Source of the DNA: Thiotrichales bacterium
GTDB taxonomy: Bacteria; Pseudomonadota; Gammaproteobacteria; HK1
Assembly (NCBI GenBank): GCA_026709935.1
Contig: JAPOSC010000018.1
Span: forward strand, 1-64,000
Reading direction: 5' to 3'
DNA: 64,000 nt
A program made the translations under genes and the position numbers. Positions 38,572-47,428 of this stretch are shown here, piece after piece. Position 1 is the first letter of the stretch. Each line of letters begins with the position of its first letter. Below the pieces are notes generated by a model. The model was not told where the DNA came from, made no database searches, and was given only the letters and a program-made list of their open reading frames with translations.

Positions 38572-39402
38572 TCAGCACACGGTACGGAAGCGGTCGATCA
38601 TGGTGTCGAGCACTTCGTCCGGGTCGCGCCTCCACCAGTTCCCGGCGGAGAATATCTCGACCTCGCAGGTGCCGGAGTAACCGGCGCCTTTCACCGCCGC
38701 CCGTATCGCGCGCAGGTCCGCCACCCCATCTCCCATCATGCCGCGGTCGAGCAGCATGTCCCGGGTGTCCGCCAGCCAGTCGCAGAGATGGAAGCCGAGG
38801 ATCCGGCCGCGGGCCGCGGCGCAGCTCTCGGCCAGCGTCGTGTCCCACCAGACGTGGTAGACGTCCACCGCGATCCCGACATTGGGTGCATCGACCATAT
38901 CGCAGACGCGTAGCGCGTCGCGCACCGTCATCAGGCAGGTCCGGTTGCCGCCGTAGAGCGGGTTGAGCGGCTCCAGTGCGAGGTTGACCTCGTGCCGGGC
39001 AGCGTAGTCGGCACCCTCCGCCACGCGCTCGGCCAGGCGTTTCTGGCTCTCATGCGGCCCCTTCGTGCCGGGCTCGATACCGCCGGTGACGAGGGTGAGC
39101 ACGGGCGCCCCGAGCGCCGCCGCCATGTCGACGGCGGCCCGGAAGTCGTCCATGCGCGCTTCGCGGGTCGGTGGCACCAGCGGACCGACGAGGAACGGCG
39201 TGCGGCACAGCCCCACCACCTCCATGCCGGCGGCACGCACTCGATTGCCGATCGCGAATGCCCGACTGCCAATCTCGCGCCGCCAGAACACGATGCCGGC
39301 CAGACCGCGCTCGGCACAGGCGTCGATCACCCGCTCCGGCGACCAGCCCGCGCCGTACCCGTCCAGATTGTGCCCCAGCGTCGCGGTATTGAGAGCGAGC
39401 AC
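38572..39402 (-). CDS. Sugar-phosphate isomerase/epimerase-like TIM-barrel protein
   Basis: 276 residues of the AP-endonuclease-2/xylose-isomerase-like TIM barrel. Metal-site patterns: NLALEPLNPLYGGNRTC (Glu), NVGIAVDVYHVWWD (Asp, His), GRILGFHLCDWL (His), and GTCEVEIFSAGNWWRRDPDE (Glu). Relatives include IolE, hydroxypyruvate isomerase and tagatose epimerases; the substrate is unknown. Located between the D-carbamoylase and the glutamate-synthase-like operon. Confidence 0.82.
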   Translation of the reverse strand: MLALNTATLGHNLDGYGAGWSPERVIDACAERGLAGIVFWRREIGSRAFAIGNRVRAAGMEVVGLCRTPFLVGPLVPPTREARMDDFRAAVDMAAALGAPVLTLVTGGIEPGTKGPHESQKRLAERVAEGADYAARHEVNLALEPLNPLYGGNRTCLMTVRDALRVCDMVDAPNVGIAVDVYHVWWDTTLAESCAAARGRILGFHLCDWLADTRDMLLDRGMMGDGVADLRAIRAAVKGAGYSGTCEVEIFSAGNWWRRDPDEVLDTMIDRFRTVC

Positions 39403-39489
39403 CGATCGACGTCACTCAAGAGATCCAGGGGGGCGGATTGGTCCGACGCAGGATCGGCGCCAGGGCACGAAGCGTCTACACTTCGCCGC

Positions 39490-42036
39490 CTACGCCACCC
39501 GTGTCCCCGCGAGCGGGATGCCGGTGGCGGTGGCTGTGGCCCGGGTGATCGAGCGCAGATCTTCAGGCTCGATGTTGTGCAGGCGGGTCTTGCCGGCGCA
39601 GCGCGCCATCATCGAGGCTTCGCCCGCGTTGGCCTTGAGGAGGTTCATCACCGCGCCGACGCGTTCCTCCTCGGTGCGGTCCGGCGCAAAAAGCATGCCG
39701 GTCGGGGTCATCTCGCCGCCGAGGGCGAGCGCCGCCGCCACTCCGTAGCCGATGGTGTTCACCCCGAGACCCACGAGCTTGGCCGCGTCGGTGCCCGAAC
39801 GTGCGCCGCCGAACCAGGCGATATCAATCATCTCCTCTTGCTTCAGGCGTCGCAGGGTCGCGATGGTGTCGCGCACAAGCGCAAGGTCGGGGGCGGTTCG
39901 CAGTTCCGGCCACTCGCCATTGCGAGTCCCCCTGTCGCCGAGTGCGCCCGTGCCGTCGAGCACCAGCAAGTCGAAGCCGTGCTCCAGGGCGTAGACGATG
40001 GCGTCCTCGAGACCCCGGCGTGAGGTGAGGAGCAGGCCGAGAATCTGCCCCTCATGTGCGCGCATCGTCGGCATCGGATGCCAGCGCTCGCCCACCCGGT
40101 ACACCACCCCGACCGCGTTGTCACTCGGAGCGTCCCGCCCCGGCTCGCAGAGCTGCAACCACGGAGCGTTCGGACCCGGGCGGGTCGTTCCGAGACAGGC
40201 GGCGCCCGCGGCGGCGGCCCCTCGGTCGACGGCCACCTGCAGCGCCTCGTTCGCCGCATCGAAGCCCGCGACGAAGAAGGGCACATCAAGTGCGAGCCGC
40301 TCGCCCAGTCGCCAGTCAATCCTGCACGCCTCGCGGTAGGGGTCGATGACAAGCCGCGACAGGTTCGCGGGCAGGAACACCAGGTCGTCGAGGCACGCCG
40401 AACGCTCCTCCGGAAACGGGTTCTCGCGCAACCGCAGCCGCCGGTCGAGCATCGCCTTGAGCTTCGACGCATCGCGCGGGTCGGTGCGCGCCATCGAGAA
40501 GATGTCCTCGCGGTGCTGCACCGAGTAGTCCGCCGAGCCGGTCTCCGCATCGCAGCGATAGCAGCGTGCCGCCTCCGCGCGTGCGGTGTCGGTGTCGTAG
40601 GTGAGTTCGATTTCCGGGAACTCCGCCGGGCGCTCCCCTAGTCCGACAAACACCGGCTCCTGGATGGGAAACCTCTCCCACATCAGGTCCTGCGCCACCG
40701 GCACCCGCCGCGTGCGGTAAGGCGTGCGATACGGCAGCGGGTCCCCGTCGCCTTCGAGAAAGTGCCGCAGGTAGTACGCCGCTCGCTGCCCGTGGTGCAT
40801 CGCCATCACGATGGTGGAGCCGCCGAACGCGCCGTCGCCCGCCGCGAACACCTGCGGGTCCGAGGTCCGCATCGAATCCCACTCCGCGCGCACCCGGTCC
40901 GGCCCCATCATGCCGACCCGGTCGAGCGTCTCGCACAGACCGCGCTGCCCGACCGCCGCAATCACCGCCCCGCACAGGATTTCGTGCTCGCTCCCCTCGA
41001 TCACCACCGGACGCCGACGCCCGTCCTCATCAGGCGCGCCGAGGGTGGTGTTCACACACCGGAGTGCAAGCTGGTTGCCGCGCGGCACCACCGCCACCTG
41101 CTGGGTGTGGTAGAGAAACTCCACATCCTCCTTGAGCGCATGGTGAAGTTCGATCTTGCGCGCCGGAATCTCGTCCGGGCCGCGGCGGTAGATGACCTTG
41201 ACGTGCTTGCAGCCCGGCAGGCGCTTCGCGACCCGGCACGCATCCATCGCCACATCCCCGCCACCGACCACCACCACCGTCTCCGGCATTTCGGGACGCT
41301 CGCCCGCATTCACCCGGCGCAGGAACCCCACCCCGTCCACCACCCGTTCGTCGGCCTCGCCCGGAACCCCCATCGGTTTGCCCCACCACGCGCCGATGGT
41401 GAGCAGCACCGCGTCGTGGCGCGCCTTCAGCGTCTCCAGGCTCACGTCACGCCCGAGCGCGGTTTCGAGGTGCACCGTGAGCCCCGGGCAGCGCTGCTTC
41501 AGCCGCTCGACATCCTCCTCGATGATGCCGGGCGGGAGTCGGAACGCCGGAATCCCCCAAATCATCATGCCCCCGAGACGGTCCGTCATCTCGTAGACGT
41601 GCACTGCGTAGCCAGCGACGCACAGGTCGTGCGCGGCCACGAGCCCGGCCGGACCCGCCCCCACGATGCCGATGCTCTGCTTCCTTGTGATCGGCACCGC
41701 GGGCGGGCGGTACGTCGCCCCGAGCTTGTCCATCACGAAGCGCTTCAGGTTCCGGATCTGCACCGCCCCGTCGCTGTCCACGCGCCGGCAGGCGGGCTCG
41801 CAGGGGGCATCGCATACCCGCCCGCAGATGGAGCTGAAGGGATTGGTGGCAGTAATCGCCTCGAACGCCGCCTCGTAGTTCTTGTCCCAGATATGGGCGA
41901 TGTACGACGGCGCATCGGTGCCCACCGGACACGCCACCTGGCACGGCGCCGGTACGTAGTGCACGTCGCGAGTATGGTCCTCGTACTCCGGCGGCGCCTC
42001 CGGCACCAGAATGCGGTTGATGTCGTAGACCGCCAT
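39490..42036 (-). CDS. GltD-like FeS flavoprotein fused to a degenerate glutamate-synthase barrel
   Basis: 848 residues from ATG 42036, overlapping the upstream stop by one base. Residues 1-115 are a Fer4_20-type domain with Cys32, 36, 71, 75, 79 and 83 (two 4Fe-4S clusters as in GltD and dihydropyrimidine dehydrogenase). FAD-binding GAGPAG starts near residue 126 and a second Rossmann NAD(P) motif VVVVGGGDVAMDACR near 255. Residues about 600-848 resemble the C-terminal half of an FMN glutamate-synthase barrel (LVGLGVNTIGYGVAAALALG, and EASMMARCAGKTRLHNIEPE), but the Cys cluster motif is absent. Probable role: delivering NAD(P)H electrons to the partner synthase. The fusion is unusual. Confidence 0.8.
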   Translation of the reverse strand: MAVYDINRILVPEAPPEYEDHTRDVHYVPAPCQVACPVGTDAPSYIAHIWDKNYEAAFEAITATNPFSSICGRVCDAPCEPACRRVDSDGAVQIRNLKRFVMDKLGATYRPPAVPITRKQSIGIVGAGPAGLVAAHDLCVAGYAVHVYEMTDRLGGMMIWGIPAFRLPPGIIEEDVERLKQRCPGLTVHLETALGRDVSLETLKARHDAVLLTIGAWWGKPMGVPGEADERVVDGVGFLRRVNAGERPEMPETVVVVGGGDVAMDACRVAKRLPGCKHVKVIYRRGPDEIPARKIELHHALKEDVEFLYHTQQVAVVPRGNQLALRCVNTTLGAPDEDGRRRPVVIEGSEHEILCGAVIAAVGQRGLCETLDRVGMMGPDRVRAEWDSMRTSDPQVFAAGDGAFGGSTIVMAMHHGQRAAYYLRHFLEGDGDPLPYRTPYRTRRVPVAQDLMWERFPIQEPVFVGLGERPAEFPEIELTYDTDTARAEAARCYRCDAETGSADYSVQHREDIFSMARTDPRDASKLKAMLDRRLRLRENPFPEERSACLDDLVFLPANLSRLVIDPYREACRIDWRLGERLALDVPFFVAGFDAANEALQVAVDRGAAAAGAACLGTTRPGPNAPWLQLCEPGRDAPSDNAVGVVYRVGERWHPMPTMRAHEGQILGLLLTSRRGLEDAIVYALEHGFDLLVLDGTGALGDRGTRNGEWPELRTAPDLALVRDTIATLRRLKQEEMIDIAWFGGARSGTDAAKLVGLGVNTIGYGVAAALALGGEMTPTGMLFAPDRTEEERVGAVMNLLKANAGEASMMARCAGKTRLHNIEPEDLRSITRATATATGIPLAGTRVA

Positions 42037-43994
42037 CAGGCCAGACTCACCCGCAGCTCCGGCGTCTTCGCCCTCACTCCCGGCTCGTGGGGCAGGCCGG
42101 TGATCTCGGCCGCTTCCGGAGTGAGCGCGACCAGGTCGTCGCGGTTCAGTGCACGGAAGTCGCTGTACCCAAGCGCGTGGGTAAGCGCCGCAATCTGCCA
42201 TCGCACCCCCTCGAGGAATCGGTGGATGTTGTGCGACTCGGCTTCCGGGTCGTAGCGGCTCTCGTGCGCGGGGTCCTGCGTCGCAATACCCGTCACGCAC
42301 TGCCCGACATGGCACTGCATGCACGCAATGCACCCGCCCGCAATGATGGTCGACGTGCCGAACGCCACCGCGTCCGCCCCGAGACACAGCGCCTTGACCG
42401 CGTCCACTCCGTCCCGAATCCCGCCCATCAGCACGAGCTCGATGTCCTGGCGCCGCCCGATCTCCTCCAGCGCGCCGACCGCCTCGATGACGGCGGGCAG
42501 CGTCGGCACCCCCACGTAGTCGATGACCTCCGCACTGCCCGCGCCGGTCGAGCCCTGCATCCCGTCGAGCTCGATGAAGTCGAAGCCATCCTTGACCGCA
42601 ATCTTCACGTCGTCGCTCACCCGCCCCGCCCCGAGCTTGACGCTCACCGGCAGGCGGTACCCGGTCGCCTCGCGCATCTCCTCCACCTTGATGAGGAGGT
42701 CGTCGCCGCCGAGGATGTCGGGATGGCGCGACGGGGAGCGCAAGTCGATGCCGTGGGGAATGCCGCGGATGCGGGCAAGCTCGGGGGTGACCTTCTTCGC
42801 CATGAGCTGGCCGCCCAGGCCCGGCTTCGCGCCCTGGGAGATGTAGATCTCCAGCCCGTCCGCGCGGTTCATGTCGTGGATGTTCCAGCCGAGCCGCCCC
42901 CCGAGCATCTGGAAGATAAGCTGGCTTGCCGCCCCGCGCTGCGCGTCGCTCATCCCGCCCTCGCCGGTGTTCTCGGCAATGCCGGAAAGCGTCGAGGCGA
43001 GACCGATCGCGCGCTTGGTCGAGGCACTCAGCGCTCCGTAGCTCATCGGTGCGATCATCACCGGCATCGAGAGCTTGAGCGGGTTGGCGCCGTTCAGGCC
43101 GCCGATCTCGGTCTTGAGAGCGACCTTCGAGACCACGTCCGCGTCCTCACCGGCCCGCGAGACATCCCGCCGGAACCCGAGATCGGCGAGGTGCGGGAGG
43201 GCGCGCGCGCCACCGTAGCCGCGAATCCGGTAGCGCCCGATCTGCGACTTGATGTAGATGTCTTCCTGGATCTTCGGGTTCCAGTACTCCGAGGCGCCCG
43301 AGAAGGTGAAGAAGGGGATGCTGCGTATCTGGCGCTCGCTCGTCGCGTATCGCAGCTTCCGGCCCGCATTGGCGATCTTCTTGAACGTCCCCGTGAAGCG
43401 CAGCTCGTAGCGGTCGAGGAAGGCGCGGAGGTCATCGTCCTCGCCGTCTTCGAGGTCCACCTGCTCGGCGTCGGAGCCCAGATCCTGCACCCTGCCGCCG
43501 ACGAAGATGTGCCCGCCGGTCATGTCCTCTCCGACCTTCTCGCCGGAGTCGCCCAGGATGATGATGCGCCCGCCGTACATCATGTACCCGGCCATGAAGT
43601 TGGCGTTACCCGCGCAGGCCAGGGTGCCCGCCTTCATCACCTGCCCGGCCCGCGACCCCATGTTGCCGTGGATGACGATTTCCGCCCCGCGGATCGCGAC
43701 CCCGGGAATGGCGCCCGCGTTGCCGCGCACCACCACCCGGCCGCTGTACATGTTGTCGCCGACGCCCCAACCCACGTTGTTGTCGACCTCGAAGCGCGCG
43801 GCATCCGTGAGCCCGGCGCAGAAGTAGCCGGCCGAGCCGCGGATGCGCACGTGGATGGGGTGTACCAACCCCACGCCGAGGTGGTGACGGGCGTCCGGGT
43901 TGACGAGCTCGACGTCGGTGCCGTCGGCACCGTACCGGCGGATGCGCTCGTTCGCCTCGCGAACCGGGGTCTGTGCTAAATCGATCGTGACCAT
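42036..43994 (-). CDS. Fused GXGXG / FMN glutamate-synthase-like protein (MgsB-MgsC or GlxC-GlxD fusion)
   Basis: 652 residues. Residues 1 to about 215 are a right-handed GXGXG helix domain (GWGVGDNMYSGRVVVRGNAG, MGSRAGQVMKAGTLACAGN). Residues about 240-630 are the FMN-binding TIM barrel of glutamate synthase (MPVMIAPMSYGALSASTKRA, FDFIELDGMQGSTGAG, VLMGGIRDGVDAVKALCLGA), with the FeS cysteines 555, 558, 561 and 566 (GCIACMQCHVGQC). In N-methylglutamate synthase (mgsABC) and rhizobial glxBCD these two parts are separate proteins. The product would be glutamate or N-methylglutamate from 2-oxoglutarate and an amide donor. Its start overlaps the amidotransferase gene by 19 bases. Confidence 0.85.
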   Translation of the reverse strand: MVTIDLAQTPVREANERIRRYGADGTDVELVNPDARHHLGVGLVHPIHVRIRGSAGYFCAGLTDAARFEVDNNVGWGVGDNMYSGRVVVRGNAGAIPGVAIRGAEIVIHGNMGSRAGQVMKAGTLACAGNANFMAGYMMYGGRIIILGDSGEKVGEDMTGGHIFVGGRVQDLGSDAEQVDLEDGEDDDLRAFLDRYELRFTGTFKKIANAGRKLRYATSERQIRSIPFFTFSGASEYWNPKIQEDIYIKSQIGRYRIRGYGGARALPHLADLGFRRDVSRAGEDADVVSKVALKTEIGGLNGANPLKLSMPVMIAPMSYGALSASTKRAIGLASTLSGIAENTGEGGMSDAQRGAASQLIFQMLGGRLGWNIHDMNRADGLEIYISQGAKPGLGGQLMAKKVTPELARIRGIPHGIDLRSPSRHPDILGGDDLLIKVEEMREATGYRLPVSVKLGAGRVSDDVKIAVKDGFDFIELDGMQGSTGAGSAEVIDYVGVPTLPAVIEAVGALEEIGRRQDIELVLMGGIRDGVDAVKALCLGADAVAFGTSTIIAGGCIACMQCHVGQCVTGIATQDPAHESRYDPEAESHNIHRFLEGVRWQIAALTHALGYSDFRALNRDDLVALTPEAAEITGLPHEPGVRAKTPELRVSLA

Positions 43995-44887
43995 GTGGCG
44001 CAGGTTCCAGGCGGCGGCTCCCGGGTGTTCAGGGCCTGCCCCGGGAAGAGCCGGTTGAGCGACACCTCCTCCGAGGCGACCGCCACCAGGTCGTCGGTCT
44101 CGTACATGATCATCGGCTTCACCGCGAGCCGGTCCTTGGCGTAGCCGATTTCGTCCCGGGTTGAGACGAGGAAGGAGAAGGTGCCGTCGAGGTCGTCGAT
44201 CGAGGCGGCCAGCGCATCCTTCAACGCGATGCCCTGCGACAGCTTGTCGGCGAGGTAGACCGCGATCAGCTCGCTGTCGTTGTCGGTAGTGAACGCGTAG
44301 TCGCGCTGCTCCAGGCGCCGACGCATCTTCCAGTAGTTCGTGATCTGCCCGTTGTGCACGATCGCGACATCGGCGAAGCCGGTGGCCCAGAACGGATGCG
44401 CCGCCTCCGGCTTCACCGCAGACTCGGTCGCGAGGCGCACGTGCCCGAGCCCGTGAGTGCCGTGGAAACCGCTCACGCCGTAGTGGTCGTCGACCTCGTG
44501 GGCGCCGCCCACGTCCTTGACGATCTCCAGACTCGAGCCGATCGAGATCACCTTCGCGGCGTGCTCGACGTCATAGGCGAGCTTGCGGATGTCGCCGTCG
44601 AAGCTCGCCCGGACCCGGTAGTTGCTGCCCACCCGCTCGTCCTCGACGATACGCGCGCCGTGCTTGGCAAGCGCACTCCCGATGCGGGCGACAGCGGCGT
44701 CCGCCTCCTCCCCCTCGCCGACGAAGAAGCGCAGGCGCAACCCGTCCTCCAGAACATCTCCGTAGAGGGCGAAGCCGGTCGAATCGGGTCCGCGATGCTG
44801 GCAGCCGTCCAGCATGTCGATAAGCGCACGCCCGGCCGGCTCGGTGCCGCCGCCGTTCTTGAACATGATTCCCGCGATTCCGCACAT
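43976..44887 (-). CDS. Class II glutamine amidotransferase (MgsA/GlxB-like)
   Basis: 303 residues. The N-terminus MCGIAGIMFKNGG exposes the catalytic Cys2 after Met removal; other class II features are GCQHRGPDSTGFALYGD, HVRLATES and VHNGQITNYWKMRRRL with DNDSELIAVYLADKL. It releases ammonia (or methylamine from gamma-glutamylmethylamide) for the synthase subunit. The stand-alone domain, first in an operon with the GXGXG/FMN synthase, is as in mgsA or glxB. Its 3' end overlaps the next gene. Confidence 0.87.
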   Translation of the reverse strand: MCGIAGIMFKNGGGTEPAGRALIDMLDGCQHRGPDSTGFALYGDVLEDGLRLRFFVGEGEEADAAVARIGSALAKHGARIVEDERVGSNYRVRASFDGDIRKLAYDVEHAAKVISIGSSLEIVKDVGGAHEVDDHYGVSGFHGTHGLGHVRLATESAVKPEAAHPFWATGFADVAIVHNGQITNYWKMRRRLEQRDYAFTTDNDSELIAVYLADKLSQGIALKDALAASIDDLDGTFSFLVSTRDEIGYAKDRLAVKPMIMYETDDLVAVASEEVSLNRLFPGQALNTREPPPGTCATWSRSI

Positions 44888-44933
44888 GGATGGTCACCTC
44901 GCGCTTGCGTTCAGCGACGCGCATGATAAAGGC

Positions 44934-45764
44934 TCATGCATTTCCGAGCACCTCGACCGGACATTCGAGCCGGTTCCCCCACTCCTGCCAGGACGCGACG
45001 TAGTTGCGCACATCCGAATGCCCGAGCAGACGCAGTGCCAGGTACGCATGGGCCGAACGATAGCCGGTGTTGCAGTAGGCGATCACCGGGGTCTGCGTGG
45101 TGATCCCCACGGAGGCGTAAAGCTCGCGCAGCGCCGCCTCGTCGAGCATGCAGCCCTTGTTGTCCAGGTTGCGGACCCATTCGAGATGCACCGCACCCGG
45201 GACGGCGCCCCCGCGGGCCGCTCCGCGCGCATCCTCGCCGTACCACTCCTGGTCGGACCGGGTGTCGAGAATCACCGTCGCCGGATCGTCGATGGCGGCG
45301 ACGACGTCCGACCAGGTCGCGCAGACCGATTTCACTGCCTCGTAGGGGTAAGGACCCGGACTCGGCGGCTCCGCTTCGTGGACGAGCGGCTGCCCCGCCG
45401 CTGCCCATGCGCGCACCCCTCCGTCGAGCACCGCCACCTGCTCGTGTCCGAGGTATTCGAGAAACCAGAAGGCGCGGGCCGCCGCTTCGTCGGTGAATTC
45501 GCCGTACACGACGATGATGTCGTCGCGACATATGCCGGCAAGCGCGAGCTGGAACGCCCACATCTTGGTGAAGGACGCGAGCGGTGCGGGATCGGTGTCA
45601 TAGGTATTGACGCCGTACACGCTGAAGTTGAGGGCGCCGGGAATGTGTCCGTTCGCGTATCTCTCCCCGCGCCGCACATCGAGCACCAGCACGTCACTGT
45701 CGTCGAGACGGGCGGCAAGCGTGGCCGGGTCCCAGAGCAGCGGCGAAGCGGAAACAGCGTTCAT
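44934..45764 (-). CDS. Tandem-domain rhodanese sulfurtransferase
   Basis: 276 residues, two rhodanese domains. The active-site loop of the C-terminal domain is VIAYCNTGYRSAHAY, with the persulfide-forming Cys. The N-terminal domain has VVYGEFTDEAAARA instead and is inactive, as usual. Transfers sulfane sulfur from thiosulfate or mercaptopyruvate to an acceptor. No signal peptide seen. Its ATG overlaps the aminotransferase stop (ATGA), and it precedes the amidotransferase operon on the same strand. Confidence 0.9.
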   Translation of the reverse strand: MNAVSASPLLWDPATLAARLDDSDVLVLDVRRGERYANGHIPGALNFSVYGVNTYDTDPAPLASFTKMWAFQLALAGICRDDIIVVYGEFTDEAAARAFWFLEYLGHEQVAVLDGGVRAWAAAGQPLVHEAEPPSPGPYPYEAVKSVCATWSDVVAAIDDPATVILDTRSDQEWYGEDARGAARGGAVPGAVHLEWVRNLDNKGCMLDEAALRELYASVGITTQTPVIAYCNTGYRSAHAYLALRLLGHSDVRNYVASWQEWGNRLECPVEVLGNA

Positions 45765-47152
45765 TGCATCATCAAGCCTTCGGCCCGTACGTGCTCCAGG
45801 GTGTCGTCGAGCGCGAGCTCCCAGCGGTCGAAGAGCATGTCGACCTCGTGTTCCTCGATGATGAGCGGCGGGCAGAACGCGATACGAATGCCGCCCCCGG
45901 TGCAGGCGCGGAGCAGCACCCCGCGCCGGGTGCAGGCGTCAGTCACCCAGGGCGCGAAGGACAGGTCGAAGCTCTCCTTCGTCTCCTTGTCCCTGACGAT
46001 CTCGACCGAGCCCATGAGGCCCACGCCGGAGGCATCACCGACGATCGGGTGGTCGCCGAGCGCCGCGAGCCGCTCCTGCGCATGGGCGCCGACCCGGCGC
46101 ACATGGGCGCCGATGTCCATCTCGTCGTAGATCTTCAGCGTCTCCAGCGCGACCGCCGCCGGCACCGGGTGGCCGGAGTAGGTGAAGCCGGTACCGAGGA
46201 TGCCATTCTGGCCGGCAAGCTCGCGGATGGGTCCGTACACCTTCTCGTTGAGGATGACGGCGGAGATCGGCAGGTACGCCGACGAGAGCTGCTTGGCAAT
46301 GCACATGATGTCCGGCCGGATACCGAAGGTCTCGCATGCGAAGCGGTTGCCGGTACGAAAGAAGCCGGTGATGACCTCGTCGGCGACCATCAGCACGTCG
46401 TACTTCTTGAGCACCGCCTGGATCTTCTCGAAGTAGGTCCGCGGCGGGATGACCGCACCACCCGCGCCCAGTACCGGCTCCGCGACGAAGGCGGCCACCG
46501 TCTCCGGACCCTCGGCGAGGATGAGCTGTTCCAGCTCCTCGGCGCGCCGGCTCGCGAACGCCTCCTCGCTCTCGCCCGGATGGGCGTCGCGGTAGTAGTG
46601 GTGGCTGCCGGTGTGGAGGATGTTCGGGATCGGGAGATCGAAGCCCTTGTGCATCGCGGGGAGCCCGGTGAGCGACCCCGAGGACACCGCAATGCCGTGG
46701 TAGCCGTGCTCGCGGGCGATGATCTTCTTCTTCTCCGGCTTGCCGCGGGCGTTGTTGTAGTACCAGACGAACTTGCACATGTGGTCGTTCGCCTCGGAGC
46801 CCGAGTTCGCGAACCACACCCGCGCCATCGGCACCGGAGCGGAGTCGAGCAGCCGCTCGGCGAGATCGATGGTGGGCATGGTCGAGCGCTGGAAGAACGT
46901 GTGGTAGGTCGGGAGCTTGCGCATCTGCGCGACCGCGGCCTGGATCAGACGCTCGTTGCTGAACCCGAGCGATGCGCACCACAGACCCGCCATACCCTCA
47001 AGATACTCGTTGCCCTCCAGGTCCCGGACGTACACCCCGTGCCCCTCTTCGAGGATGAGCGGTCCCTCCCTCTCCAGGCGAAGGGGATTGGTCATTCCAT
47101 GCAGAAGCGATGCGATGTCACGGGCATGGGGGGAGTTGAGCGCGGCGGACAT
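45761..47152 (-). CDS. Class III PLP-dependent aminotransferase
   Basis: 463 residues, aspartate-aminotransferase-fold class III family, as omega-amino acid:pyruvate or taurine/putrescine transaminases. PLP-site features are VWFANSGSEANDHMCKFVWY, the Asp in MVADEVITGFFRTG, and the Schiff-base lysine in IMCIAKQLSSAYLPISA. The C-terminus GGGIRIAFCPPLIIEEHEVD is typical. Substrate not assignable. Coupled to the rhodanese gene, an association that might indicate a sulfur-containing amine such as taurine or hypotaurine, which is speculative. Confidence 0.92.
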   Translation of the reverse strand: MSAALNSPHARDIASLLHGMTNPLRLEREGPLILEEGHGVYVRDLEGNEYLEGMAGLWCASLGFSNERLIQAAVAQMRKLPTYHTFFQRSTMPTIDLAERLLDSAPVPMARVWFANSGSEANDHMCKFVWYYNNARGKPEKKKIIAREHGYHGIAVSSGSLTGLPAMHKGFDLPIPNILHTGSHHYYRDAHPGESEEAFASRRAEELEQLILAEGPETVAAFVAEPVLGAGGAVIPPRTYFEKIQAVLKKYDVLMVADEVITGFFRTGNRFACETFGIRPDIMCIAKQLSSAYLPISAVILNEKVYGPIRELAGQNGILGTGFTYSGHPVPAAVALETLKIYDEMDIGAHVRRVGAHAQERLAALGDHPIVGDASGVGLMGSVEIVRDKETKESFDLSFAPWVTDACTRRGVLLRACTGGGIRIAFCPPLIIEEHEVDMLFDRWELALDDTLEHVRAEGLMMQ

Positions 47153-47428
47153 GGGGGCGACCTCCTTCGGGATTCCTGGTGGAGCGCAGGGCGGCTGCGA
47201 CGAACCGGTGGGCGGGTGAGCCGGGTATCGGACCCGGCACCGGACCGGACGGCGAAGTCTATAGCCGCGCCCGATGTTGCACCAGCCGCCGACACCGAAT
47301 CGGCAGGATCATCTCACGCCGTAGCGCAAGGCTGTGAAGCGAGTACGCGACTACCCGAAACGCATGGATTCCCGCTCTCCTGCGATCACGGATCCCGGCA
47401 CCGGCGGGGGTCCGATCCGGCGTGCGGG

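Noticed and set aside
42087-43979. 630-codon plus-strand frame opposite the GXGXG/FMN synthase
   Set aside because: Antisense to a confidently assigned enzyme; composition typical of shadow frames.
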